Part shown: positions 26,097 through 33,805 of the stretch, in pieces
Numbering within the stretch: position 1 is the stretch's first letter
Layout of the letters: each line of letters starts with the position of its first letter
Source of the DNA: JBKHXF01 sp046566145
GTDB taxonomy: Bacteria > Actinomycetota > Nitriliruptoria > Nitriliruptorales > Nitriliruptoraceae
Length of the DNA: 64,000 nt
Direction: 5' to 3'
NCBI GenBank assembly: GCA_046566145.1
Contig: JBKHXF010000026.1
Coordinates: forward strand, 50,182-114,181
Notes under the pieces: generated by a model
Database searches by the model: none
What the model saw: the letters and a program-made list of their open reading frames with translations, nothing else
What the model was told of the DNA's origin: nothing
Position numbers and translations under genes: made by a program

Positions 26097-26881
26097 GGCG
26101 ACGCGGCGTAGACCGGCCACAACGGCCCGGCCCACCGGCGCGCGAACTCGACCCACTCCGACGTCGGGAGCCCCTTCGGGCCGCGCAGGCGCCGCCAGGT
26201 CGTGGCGACGTCCGCCGGCGCGGCGGCCGCGTTCGCCCGGCAGGTCCCGACGGTGCCCGGGGCGAGCAGGACCTCGACGCCGGCCGCCCGGGCGCGCAGG
26301 CCGTAGTCGAAGTCCCCCATCCCGTGGGTGAAGGTCGCGTCGAGGAGCCCGACGCGGTCCTGGACGGCGCGGGGGACCAGCACGCAGTTGCCGTTCATCG
26401 TCTCGACCGGCACGGGCGCGGCAGGGTCGGGGGCGACCCGGGCGAAGGCGAGCGGTCGCCGGCGGTCGGGCCGGTGGACCCCCGAGTAGGTCACCGCGCC
26501 GGAGTCGGGGTCCCGGGTGGCGCCGACCACGATCGCGTCCGGGTGGGCCTCGTGCACCGCGGCCAGGCGCGCCAGCGCCTCGGGGTCGAGCCGCGTGTCG
26601 TCGTTGAGCCACAGGCAGGCGGCCACGGCGGGATCGTCCACGACGTGCGACCATGCGAGCCGCATCCCCTGGTTCCAGAAGGTGCTCGCGTCCGCCGCGA
26701 GGACCTCGGGGCGCAGCGGGTGCGCGGCCACGGCCGCCGGTGTCCCGTCGGTGCTTGCCGCGTCCACGACCACCACCCGGAGGGTCCGTCCGTGCCCACG
26801 CTGCTCCCCGAGCGCGTCGAGACACCCGAGGGTGGTCTCGCGACGCTCGTGGGTGGTGAGCAGGACGGCCCAGGTGGCCAC
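26054..26881 (-). CDS. GT2 family glycosyltransferase (rhamnosyltransferase-like)
   Basis: A 275-residue GT-A enzyme: WAVLLTTHERRETTLGCLDAL, VVVVDAASTDGTPAAVAA, WNQGMRLAW, and the metal-binding motif LNDDTRLDPE. MNGNCVLVPRAVQDRVGLLD and GMGDFDYGLRARAAGVEV resemble the acceptor region of the galactofuranosyl/rhamnosyl GT2 subgroup. The GTG at 26881 is taken as start because homology begins at once. Codons further upstream would run into the riboswitch-bearing intergenic region. It has no signal peptide and acts at the cytoplasmic face. Confidence 0.8.
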   Translation of the reverse strand: MATWAVLLTTHERRETTLGCLDALGEQRGHGRTLRVVVVDAASTDGTPAAVAAHPLRPEVLAADASTFWNQGMRLAWSHVVDDPAVAACLWLNDDTRLDPEALARLAAVHEAHPDAIVVGATRDPDSGAVTYSGVHRPDRRRPLAFARVAPDPAAPVPVETMNGNCVLVPRAVQDRVGLLDATFTHGMGDFDYGLRARAAGVEVLLAPGTVGTCRANAAAAPADVATTWRRLRGPKGLPTSEWVEFARRWAGPLWPVYAASPYVRRLVRAARGRG

Positions 26882-26994
26882 GGGGGGGCTCCGGCGGACG
26901 AGGCTCGGGACAGCGCGCGCACCGTACCCAGCGCGCACACCCGACCCGTTGGACCTCAAGGCGACGGCGCGGGTGGTCGACTGCTCCGGGTACA

Positions 26995-27105
26995 TCGCCC
27001 TGCGAGAAGAGCACACCCGTCGGGAGACGGGGCCGCAAAGCCATCGGGTCCAGGACGGACGGCCGGGCTGCCGAACAGGGACGCCCCCTCGGGGGCGCAG
27101 GGCGA
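26995..27105 (+). promoter_or_regulatory. GEMM-I cyclic dinucleotide riboswitch with a competing helix
   Basis: The aptamer is 26998-27080: P1 is CCCTG (26998-27002) with CAGGG (27076-27080); one hairpin is CCCGTC-GGGA-GACGGG (27016-27031) with a GNRA loop; the conserved GCAAAGCC is at 27035-27042, followed by GGGTCC and the closing GGCCGGGCTGCCGAA. These are landmarks of the c-di-GMP-I (GEMM) class. By alignment to Vc2, the G20 position is an A (27010), as in cGAMP-preferring variants. A CGCCCC-CTCG-GGGGCG hairpin (27082-27097) follows. TCGCCCTGCG (26995-27004) is perfectly complementary to CGCAGGGCGA (27096-27105), excluding P1 and the hairpin base. It precedes the lyase-like gene at 27128. 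Confidence 0.85.
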
Positions 27106-27127
27106 CCGGACACCGGAGCCCGCACAG

Positions 27128-28789
27128 ATGCAGCCGCGCCGCCCTCTCACCGTCACCGCCGCCGTCACCGCCGCCGTGCTGCTCCTCCCGGTGGCCGCCG
27201 CCGCGGCCGGCGGGGCCCGGAAGCACGTCGAGGGCAGCGTCGAGATCACGACGGTCGACGCGGAGCAGGTCGGCGACAACCGGATCGCGTCACGGAGCTA
27301 CCGCCGGCTGTCGACGCAGGAGCAGCGGGCGCTCGAGACCGACGCCACGACGACGAGCACCGGGACCGCCACGGGGTCGACGTCCACCACGGCCATTACG
27401 GCCACGCCGGTGCCGGCCACCGGGCGCCTCGGGCTCCACGTCACCGCGACCGAGCTGGCGGTGTGGCGCACCCGCGCTGCCGCCGGTCCGTACCGCACCG
27501 CCGGCGACGCCGGGACCAACTCCCCGGGCGACTGGACGCGGGTGTCCACCAACGCCGCGACGTTCCACGGCTCCCCGGACGCGGCCGTCTGGGCCGGCCC
27601 GGTCGACAACAACCCCGGCGGCTGCGTGACCGGCGAGGCCTCGACCCGCTTCGACCCGCCGGCGTCGGCCCGGGTGCTGCTGCGCGACGCCGCCTTCACG
27701 GCCCTGGTGCAGGCGGACGTGGCCGCGGCCGGCCGGGTCGCCGACGGGCTGCTCGCGCAGGCCCGCGAACCCGGCGTCCGCTTCGCCGACCGCGCCCGCT
27801 GGTGCCTCGGCAAGCGCATCGACGACCTGAACCCCGGCTTCGAGATCGCGGGCTGGATGACCTCGCTGGTGTTCGCGTACGACTACGTGCGGATCACCGA
27901 CCCGACCGCCTTCAGCGCGGCCGAGCAGCGTGAGCTGCTGGACTGGTTCGCCGGTGCGGCCGAGTGGATGACCGCCGACGTGGACGACGCGCTCGAGCGC
28001 AACTTCACCGACCGCCTCCAGCGCAGCGGGGCCCCGTACACGCTCTCGTCCCACCGGGCGTCGAACCCCAGCATCTCGGACGAACCCTACGCCGGCGCCG
28101 GTCCGCGCATCGGGGCCATCGCCCGCTACTACAACAACCGTCGCGCCGGGATGATGCGGTTCGTGGGCGTCGCGGGCCAGGCGCTCGCCGACGCCGGCCA
28201 CGCCGGCCCGTCCTCGGTGCGCGGGTACACCGCCGCCACCTACCGCGAGCGCGCGGCCCGCTTCGTGCAGGACTGGCTCGTCTACTCGGTCTACGCGGAC
28301 GGGTTCGTGGGGGACTTCGAGCGGACGAGCAGCTCGCTGCCCGACCTCGGGTGGGCCTACGGGATGCAGGCGCTGTCGCCGGTGCTGACCATCGCCGACA
28401 CCTTCGCCCGCGCCGGCGACGACACGCTGTACCGGTTCACCACCGCCGCCGGCGCGCACGGCTCCGAGGGTGCGCCGGCGGGCGAGGCCGGCAAGTCGCT
28501 GCGCTGGATCTCGCGCACGATGACCGGCTACGTCGACGGCTCGATCGAGCGGTACGCCCCCGGCCACGCCGGCGACCCGACGTACCGGATCGACGGGGTG
28601 CACGCCCCCTCGGACTGGAACGGCCTCCACGACCTCGCGCTCGTCCCCGCCAACGCCACCTGGCGGGACGCCGCCATCAGCCGTGTGACGACGCGCGCGC
28701 TGCCCTCCCGGGTCGCCGGCCCCGGCGCCCACTCGCCCTTCGGCGGGGACTGGGGGGTCTACCCGGCCGTCCTGCTCATGTTCGGCTGA
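27128..28789 (+). CDS. Secreted polysaccharide-lyase-like (alpha/alpha toroid) protein under riboswitch control
   Basis: A 553-residue exported protein. The ATG at 27128 has GGAG 9 nt upstream and opens a signal peptide (LTVTAAVTAAVLLLPVAAAAAGG). A Thr/Ser/Gly/Pro linker near residues 75-100 leads to a helical domain with repeated Tyr, His and Trp motifs: GWMTSLVFAYDYVRITD, NPSISDEPYAGAG, FVQDWLVYSVYADGFVGDF, YAPGHAGDPTYRIDGVH. This is reminiscent of alginate-lyase/heparinase toroids, but I cannot assign the catalytic residues, so substrate and even lyase activity are inferred. Two cysteines may form a disulfide. Its leader carries a cyclic-dinucleotide riboswitch, suggesting a role in glycan remodelling. 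The 3' end overlaps the convergent polymerase gene by 31 bp. Confidence 0.6.
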   Translation: MQPRRPLTVTAAVTAAVLLLPVAAAAAGGARKHVEGSVEITTVDAEQVGDNRIASRSYRRLSTQEQRALETDATTTSTGTATGSTSTTAITATPVPATGRLGLHVTATELAVWRTRAAAGPYRTAGDAGTNSPGDWTRVSTNAATFHGSPDAAVWAGPVDNNPGGCVTGEASTRFDPPASARVLLRDAAFTALVQADVAAAGRVADGLLAQAREPGVRFADRARWCLGKRIDDLNPGFEIAGWMTSLVFAYDYVRITDPTAFSAAEQRELLDWFAGAAEWMTADVDDALERNFTDRLQRSGAPYTLSSHRASNPSISDEPYAGAGPRIGAIARYYNNRRAGMMRFVGVAGQALADAGHAGPSSVRGYTAATYRERAARFVQDWLVYSVYADGFVGDFERTSSSLPDLGWAYGMQALSPVLTIADTFARAGDDTLYRFTTAAGAHGSEGAPAGEAGKSLRWISRTMTGYVDGSIERYAPGHAGDPTYRIDGVHAPSDWNGLHDLALVPANATWRDAAISRVTTRALPSRVAGPGAHSPFGGDWGVYPAVLLMFG

Positions 28790-30099
28790 CGGGCCCGACC
28801 CCGCGAGGCCGCGCGCTCCGACGCGACCGCCACCCCCAGCCCGAGCAGCAGCCCCTGCTCGATGCCCGGGTGCGACGTCAGGTAGTACAGCATCGCGAGG
28901 GCGAGCACCACGGCGAGCACGTCGTCGCGCACGAGGGCCGTCCCGCCGCGCGAGCGCAGCAGCGTGGCGACCACCCACACGTGGAGCCCGACGAAGACGA
29001 GCGCGCCGACGAGGCCGACGCGCAGGAACGACTCGAGCGGGAAGTTGTGGGGCGACACGTCGACGATGCCGCCGTCCACGTAGCGCTGGAAGCCGCCGCC
29101 GAAGCGCTGGCCGACCAGCAGTTCCGCCGGCCCATCCGGGGCCTGGTCGGCGAGCAGCCGGCCCCACCCCTCGAGCCGCCACTCGAACGTGTCGACGTCC
29201 TGCGCGGAGCGCTCGAGGTCCGCGACGATCTCGACGCGGTCGGTGCCCTGGCCGAGCAGGGCGAAGGCGAGGACGCCCACGAGGACGGCGCCGACGGTGA
29301 CGCGGGCCAGCAGCCGTGAGCCGAGGGTCGGTTCCCGGGCGACGAGGAGCACCACGCCGAGCAGCAGGCCGATCCACAGGGTCCGGTGCTGCAGGAGCAC
29401 GACGGCGACGCCGCCCGCGGCGACGAGCAGCTCGAGGCGGTGCGTCGCGACGTCGTCGAGGTCGGTCGGCAGGGTCCGGTCGGAGCGCAGCGACAGCAGC
29501 GCGCCGGCGGCGAGGAGCACCGCCTGCAGCACGACCAGCGTCTCGAACGAGTCGATGACCCGGAGGTCGTCGGGGACGCCCGTGGGCAGGAACGCCACGC
29601 CCGTCGCGAACGCGGCCCACTCGACGACGGCGACGGCGAGCAGCGCGACGGCGAGCCAGAGCCAGACCCGGACGGGTCCCTCGCGCCGGCTGCCCCGCAC
29701 GTCCGTCGTGGACGCGTACAGCGCCGCGACCCCCACGTAGAGGAACTTGCGGCCCTCGTTCACCGCGCTCGCCAGCCCGTGGACCCCGGCGCCGGCGCCG
29801 ATGGCCAGCACGCTCAGCGCGACGAACACGAGCAGCAGCAGGGGCCCACCGGTGAGGGGGTGCCCCCGGAGGAAGCGCGCGAGCGCGGCCACCGCGAGGA
29901 CGACCATGACGGCGTCGCGCGGGTCGAGCCGGAAGCCGAGGACCCCCGGCTCGAGCTCGATCCCCGCCGCCGGGAGGAGGACCACGAGCGCGACCAGGGT
30001 CCAGCCCACCGCGTCGCGCGCGATGGTGCGCTCGACGACCCACAGCCCGGCCAGCCCGCCGACGGCGAGCAGCAGGAGCAGGAGCGGGTCACCGGGCAC
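28759..30099 (-). CDS. O-antigen ligase/polymerase-like membrane protein (Wzy type)
   Basis: A 446-residue integral membrane protein with about ten or more hydrophobic segments (LLLLLLAVGGLAGLWVV, AVMVVLAVAALARF, LLLLVFVALSVLAIGAG) and a large external loop late in the protein (EWRLEGWGRLLADQAPDGP, GGIVDVSPHNFPLESFLRVG). The SPHN motif before the last helices is typical of O-antigen ligase/polymerase proteins. It should polymerise lipid-linked repeat units outside the membrane. The start GTG at 30099 overlaps the upstream glycosyltransferase by 11 nt. It is the last gene of the operon that runs from 35587. Confidence 0.8.
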   Translation of the reverse strand: MPGDPLLLLLLAVGGLAGLWVVERTIARDAVGWTLVALVVLLPAAGIELEPGVLGFRLDPRDAVMVVLAVAALARFLRGHPLTGGPLLLLVFVALSVLAIGAGAGVHGLASAVNEGRKFLYVGVAALYASTTDVRGSRREGPVRVWLWLAVALLAVAVVEWAAFATGVAFLPTGVPDDLRVIDSFETLVVLQAVLLAAGALLSLRSDRTLPTDLDDVATHRLELLVAAGGVAVVLLQHRTLWIGLLLGVVLLVAREPTLGSRLLARVTVGAVLVGVLAFALLGQGTDRVEIVADLERSAQDVDTFEWRLEGWGRLLADQAPDGPAELLVGQRFGGGFQRYVDGGIVDVSPHNFPLESFLRVGLVGALVFVGLHVWVVATLLRSRGGTALVRDDVLAVVLALAMLYYLTSHPGIEQGLLLGLGVAVASERAASRGRARQPNMSRTAG

Positions 30100-31288
30100 G
30101 TCGGGGTCCCTCGACGGTGGCGCGTTCGTACACCTCGGCGTAGCGGTCGAGGACCGCGTCCACCGTGAACCGGGCACGCGCGTGGGCGTGGGCGTGCACG
30201 GTACGGGCACGCGTGGCCGCGACGTCGTCGAGGACGCGGGCCACGCCGGCGGCCAGCGCCGGCGGGGACCCGACGTCCACGAGCACGGCGGCCCGGCCGT
30301 CGTCGGCGACCCACGGCACGGCGCCGGCGCCGGCCCCGGCGACCACCGGGACGCCGCGGACCATCGCCTCCACCAGGGTGAGCCCGAACGACTCCTCGCG
30401 CGACGGGTGCACCAGCAGGTCGGCGTCGGCGACGGCCGCCATGGCGGCGGGGTGCGGCAGCGCGCCCACGAGCTCGACGCCGTCGAGCAGGCCGCGCGGG
30501 CCCGCCCACGCCTCGGCCTCCTGCCCCGGCCCGTGGCCGGAGCCGACGAGGCGGAGCGTGGCGTGGGGCCGTTCGGCCCGGACCAGCGCGAAGGCCTGCA
30601 GCAGCGTCGCGACGTTCTTGCGGTGCCCCCAGCCGTTGTTGACGCTCACCAGCACCGGCGCGTCGGGGTCGCGGGGTCGCGGCGCCACGGCGTCGAGGTC
30701 GAGGACCTCCGCGTCGTCGACGGCGTTGGGGACCAGCGCCGGCGGACGGCGGGTCACCCGACGGACGCGCGCCTCGAGGTAGGGCGAGGTGACCGTGACG
30801 TGGTCGGCGCGGCGCAGCACGGCGGCGGCCATCCCGAGCCGCACGACCCGGTAGGGGTGCGGGTGGTGGCGCAGGATCGCGGGGGCCCAGTCGCGCACGG
30901 TCACGACGCTCGGCAGGCCCGAGGCCAGCGCCCCGAGGGCGAACTCGTAGGTCCAGTGAGCGTGGGCGACGTCGGCCCCCGAGCCTGCCAGCGCGGCCGC
31001 CACGGCCTCACGCTCGGCCCGGAACGCGTCACGCGCCCGGTGGGCCGGGCGGTACGGGCCGACGTGGACCGTGAGCCCGTCGCCGCGCAGCACCGTCGGG
31101 GCGGCCACGCCGTGGGCGAGCGTGGCGACGACGACCTCGACCCCCCGCCGGCGCCAGCCCCGGACGAGGTGCGTGACCGGCGACCCGCCGCTGATGGCCT
31201 CCGCGCCGGCGGGCACCGGGTCGTCGAGGTCGGCCGCGAGCACGTCGAGCCGGACGGGCCCCGCGAGGGCGACGCGGCGCAGGGTCAC
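30089..31288 (-). CDS. GT4 family glycosyltransferase
   Basis: A 399-residue GT-B enzyme. THLVRGWRRRGVEVVVATLA and HAHWTYEFALGALASGLPSV come from the acceptor domain. VLVSVNNGWGHRKNVATLLQA and LLVHPSREESFGLTLVEAMVRG form the nucleotide-sugar site with the E(x7)E motif. It ends in a His/Ala/Arg-rich helix. The GTG at 31288 overlaps the stop of the ATP-grasp-like gene by 4 nt (GTGA), which indicates translational coupling in the Wzx/Wzz operon. Confidence 0.85.
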   Translation of the reverse strand: MTLRRVALAGPVRLDVLAADLDDPVPAGAEAISGGSPVTHLVRGWRRRGVEVVVATLAHGVAAPTVLRGDGLTVHVGPYRPAHRARDAFRAEREAVAAALAGSGADVAHAHWTYEFALGALASGLPSVVTVRDWAPAILRHHPHPYRVVRLGMAAAVLRRADHVTVTSPYLEARVRRVTRRPPALVPNAVDDAEVLDLDAVAPRPRDPDAPVLVSVNNGWGHRKNVATLLQAFALVRAERPHATLRLVGSGHGPGQEAEAWAGPRGLLDGVELVGALPHPAAMAAVADADLLVHPSREESFGLTLVEAMVRGVPVVAGAGAGAVPWVADDGRAAVLVDVGSPPALAAGVARVLDDVAATRARTVHAHAHARARFTVDAVLDRYAEVYERATVEGPRRAR

Positions 31289-32226
31289 GACGCGGCGGCG
31301 CCGCCGAGCGGCAGCTCGCCCCGCAGCAGCGCCCCGAACCGCGGCGCCATCACCTCGACGGCGCGGCGCGACCCGGCCTCGTCGAGGGCGCGGGGCGGGC
31401 CCCACGGCGTGTTGTTCGCGTCCACGACGTAGATGCGCCCGTCGGTGTCCCGCAGCACGTCGGCCTCGCCGTGGTCGAGGTGGAACGCGTGGGCGAAGGC
31501 GGCGAGCCGGCCGAGCTCCTCGGCGGAGTAGACGTCGGCGGGCTCGTGGACCTCGATGCCGAAGGACGCGTTGGTGAGCCGCTCCGCGACGGGCCGCTGC
31601 TTGCGGTAGACGAGCGGCACCTCCCCGGCGACGAGCGGGGTCCGCCACACCTCGACGGTGCCGGGGTCGCCCGCGACGTGGTTGTCGACCAGTCGCTGGT
31701 AGGAGACGCCCGGCTCCCGGGCCGCGATGGGGCCGGTGAGGACGACGCCGTCGTGGGTGGCGTTCTCCTCGGACTTCGCCACCATGGGCCCCTCGTGGGT
31801 GGTCGGGTCCACCCCGAGCTCGTACCCGAACGTCGCGGCGAACACCTCGTTCACGCGGCTCTTGGAGATGTCCTCGCAGTGGAGGTTCACGACGGGGACC
31901 CGGGCGGCGAGGTCGGCGAGGACGTCGTCGGACTCCCAGACGGTGGTGTCGAACCAGCGGAAGGCGGCGACGACGTCGTCGGTCGGGTCGTTGGTGATCC
32001 GGTAGCCGGCTGCGGCCGTGAGCTTCCAGGCGATGTGCCACTCGGTGGGGAGGTTCGGGTGGAACAGGACCGTTCCGACCGGCACGGTCGGCAGGCCGTG
32101 CTCCCGCGCCCACGCGCGGCGCCAGCGCTCGTGGCGCTGCAGGTCGACCGCCTGGTCGAGGCGCTCGAAGGCGGCGTCGGGCAGCACGGCCTCGAGGCCG
32201 GCCTTGACGCGCTGCTTGATCCCCAT
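31285..32226 (-). CDS. ATP-grasp-like protein in polysaccharide operon, function unknown
   Basis: A 313-residue cytoplasmic protein without a named homologue that I recognise. The C-terminal third (FAHAFHLDHGEADVLRD, IYVVDANNTPWGPP) has the pattern of ATP-grasp enzymes, where acidic and Asn residues chelate the metal. Earlier segments include WHIAWKLTAAAGYRITND, VVNLHCEDISKSRVNEVFAA, and VAKSEENATHDGVVL. The context between flippase and glycosyltransferase genes suggests that it adds an amino acid or other carboxylate to a sugar, or ligates a substituent, but this is inference. It follows the flippase gene by 15 bp. Start: ATG at 32226. Confidence 0.6.
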   Translation of the reverse strand: MGIKQRVKAGLEAVLPDAAFERLDQAVDLQRHERWRRAWAREHGLPTVPVGTVLFHPNLPTEWHIAWKLTAAAGYRITNDPTDDVVAAFRWFDTTVWESDDVLADLAARVPVVNLHCEDISKSRVNEVFAATFGYELGVDPTTHEGPMVAKSEENATHDGVVLTGPIAAREPGVSYQRLVDNHVAGDPGTVEVWRTPLVAGEVPLVYRKQRPVAERLTNASFGIEVHEPADVYSAEELGRLAAFAHAFHLDHGEADVLRDTDGRIYVVDANNTPWGPPRALDEAGSRRAVEVMAPRFGALLRGELPLGGAAAS

Positions 32227-32241
32227 CGGTGTCCCGTCTGC

Positions 32242-33792
32242 TCAGGGTCGGCGGGAGGGTGCCACACCGGCGCCGAGCACCCCACGGGCGAGGCGGGCCG
32301 CGCGCCCGTCGCCGTGGAGCGCCCCCGCGTTCGCGAGCCGCGTCGCGACGTCGGTCCGCGCGCCGGTGAGCGGCCCGAACCGCAGCATCAGCGCCAGGGA
32401 GAGGCCGCCGGCGGCCACCTCGAGCAGGAGCACGAGCGCGACCGGGAGCACGTCGACCGTGCCCAGCCGGACGCCGGCCAGCACCGCGGCGACGACGAGC
32501 CCCGCCACGACCGCCGGGACGTAGACCCAGACGAGGTCGCGGACGCGGACCTCGACGACCCGGCGCATCAGCACGAGGTAGGCGACGTGGCTGGAGGTGG
32601 CCGCGCCGAGCAGCGCCGCGCCGTACCCCCAGAGCGGCCCGCCGGCGGCGACCGCGAGGAACACGGCGAGGAGGGCGGCTCGCAGGGCGGAGATCCGCAC
32701 CTTCGCCCCGAGGAACGCCCGGGCCTCGGCCGACACGGCCGTGAAGTGCGTCAGCATCGACACGGCCGAGGAGACGGCGACGAACGGGAGCACCGGGATG
32801 GCCCCGGTCCACTGCTCGCCGAGCAGGACCAGGACCAGCTCCGGGGCCGCCACGGCCATCCCGGCCGACATGGGCACCACGATGGCGGCGGTGACGCGCA
32901 GGGCGGTCAGCAGCGCCGAGCGGAACCGGACCAGGTCGTGCTGCACGGCGCTGAACGCGGGGAACAGCACCTTCGAGAGGCTCGTGGTGATCTGGTAGGT
33001 CGGGAGCCGGGCCAGCAGGTAGGCGCGGTTGTAGACGCCCAGCGGCCCGGCCCCGGCGACCCGGCCGACGACGAACGTGTCGAGCTCGGAGCCGAGGAAC
33101 TCGAGCAGGCTGATGACCGAGACCCGCCCGCCGAAGGAGAAGACCGCGCCGAGCGCCTCGCGGTCGCCGGTGGGGCGCAGGCCGTGGCGCACCGGCAGGT
33201 AGGCGAGGAGGGACCTGACCCCCGTCTGGGTCAGCGTGGCCGCGACGAGCGACCACACCCCGGCGCCGGCGAGCGCGAGCGCGAGCCCGACCACCGGGTA
33301 GCCGACGACGTACGACACGATGTCGCGCAGCGCGATCGAGCGGAAGTCGAGGTCGCGGCGCAGCAGGGCCTCGGCGGTCGCCCCGAGGGAGAACAGCAGC
33401 ATGCCGAGCCCCATCCAGCGCACGACGCCGACGACCTCGGGGGTGTCGAAGACGAGGCCCGCGAGCGGCGCGCCGGCGGCGAGGACCAGGCTGAACAGGA
33501 CGCCGAGGCCGACCGAGAGGGTCCAGCCGGCCCGGACGTCGACGTCGCGCAGGTCGGGCTTCTGGATCAGCGCCTGCGTCACCCCGCCCCGCGCGAGGTA
33601 GTTCACGAGCCGCAGCGACAGGTCCCCGAGGGCGACCAGCCCGAACGCCTCGGGCGTGAGGAGCCGAGCCAGCACGGCCGCCATCCCGAGCTGCAGCACG
33701 GACGCCACGGCGGTCTGGGCGTAGCTCCACCGCAGCCCACCGAGCGTGCGGCGGGTCAGGTCGGCGTCGCGCCGCGGGGTCGCGTCCGTCAC
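32242..33792 (-). CDS. Lipopolysaccharide/teichuronic-type oligosaccharide flippase (Wzx)
   Basis: A 516-residue polytopic membrane protein with about 14 hydrophobic segments. It opens with the flippase N-terminal signature TLGGLRWSYAQTAVASVLQL and MAAVLARLLTPEAFGLVALG. RRDLDFRSIALRDIVSYVVG and FGGRVSVISLLEFLGSELD are characteristic of the Wzx/TuaB-like polysaccharide transporter family. It should move undecaprenyl-linked repeat units across the membrane for the polymerase at 28759. The start GTG at 33792 lies 13 bp after the BY-kinase stop. No strong ribosome-binding site is visible, so the start is moderately certain. Confidence 0.85.
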   Translation of the reverse strand: MTDATPRRDADLTRRTLGGLRWSYAQTAVASVLQLGMAAVLARLLTPEAFGLVALGDLSLRLVNYLARGGVTQALIQKPDLRDVDVRAGWTLSVGLGVLFSLVLAAGAPLAGLVFDTPEVVGVVRWMGLGMLLFSLGATAEALLRRDLDFRSIALRDIVSYVVGYPVVGLALALAGAGVWSLVAATLTQTGVRSLLAYLPVRHGLRPTGDREALGAVFSFGGRVSVISLLEFLGSELDTFVVGRVAGAGPLGVYNRAYLLARLPTYQITTSLSKVLFPAFSAVQHDLVRFRSALLTALRVTAAIVVPMSAGMAVAAPELVLVLLGEQWTGAIPVLPFVAVSSAVSMLTHFTAVSAEARAFLGAKVRISALRAALLAVFLAVAAGGPLWGYGAALLGAATSSHVAYLVLMRRVVEVRVRDLVWVYVPAVVAGLVVAAVLAGVRLGTVDVLPVALVLLLEVAAGGLSLALMLRFGPLTGARTDVATRLANAGALHGDGRAARLARGVLGAGVAPSRRP

Positions 33793-33805
33793 GGGCGACG
33801 CACTG

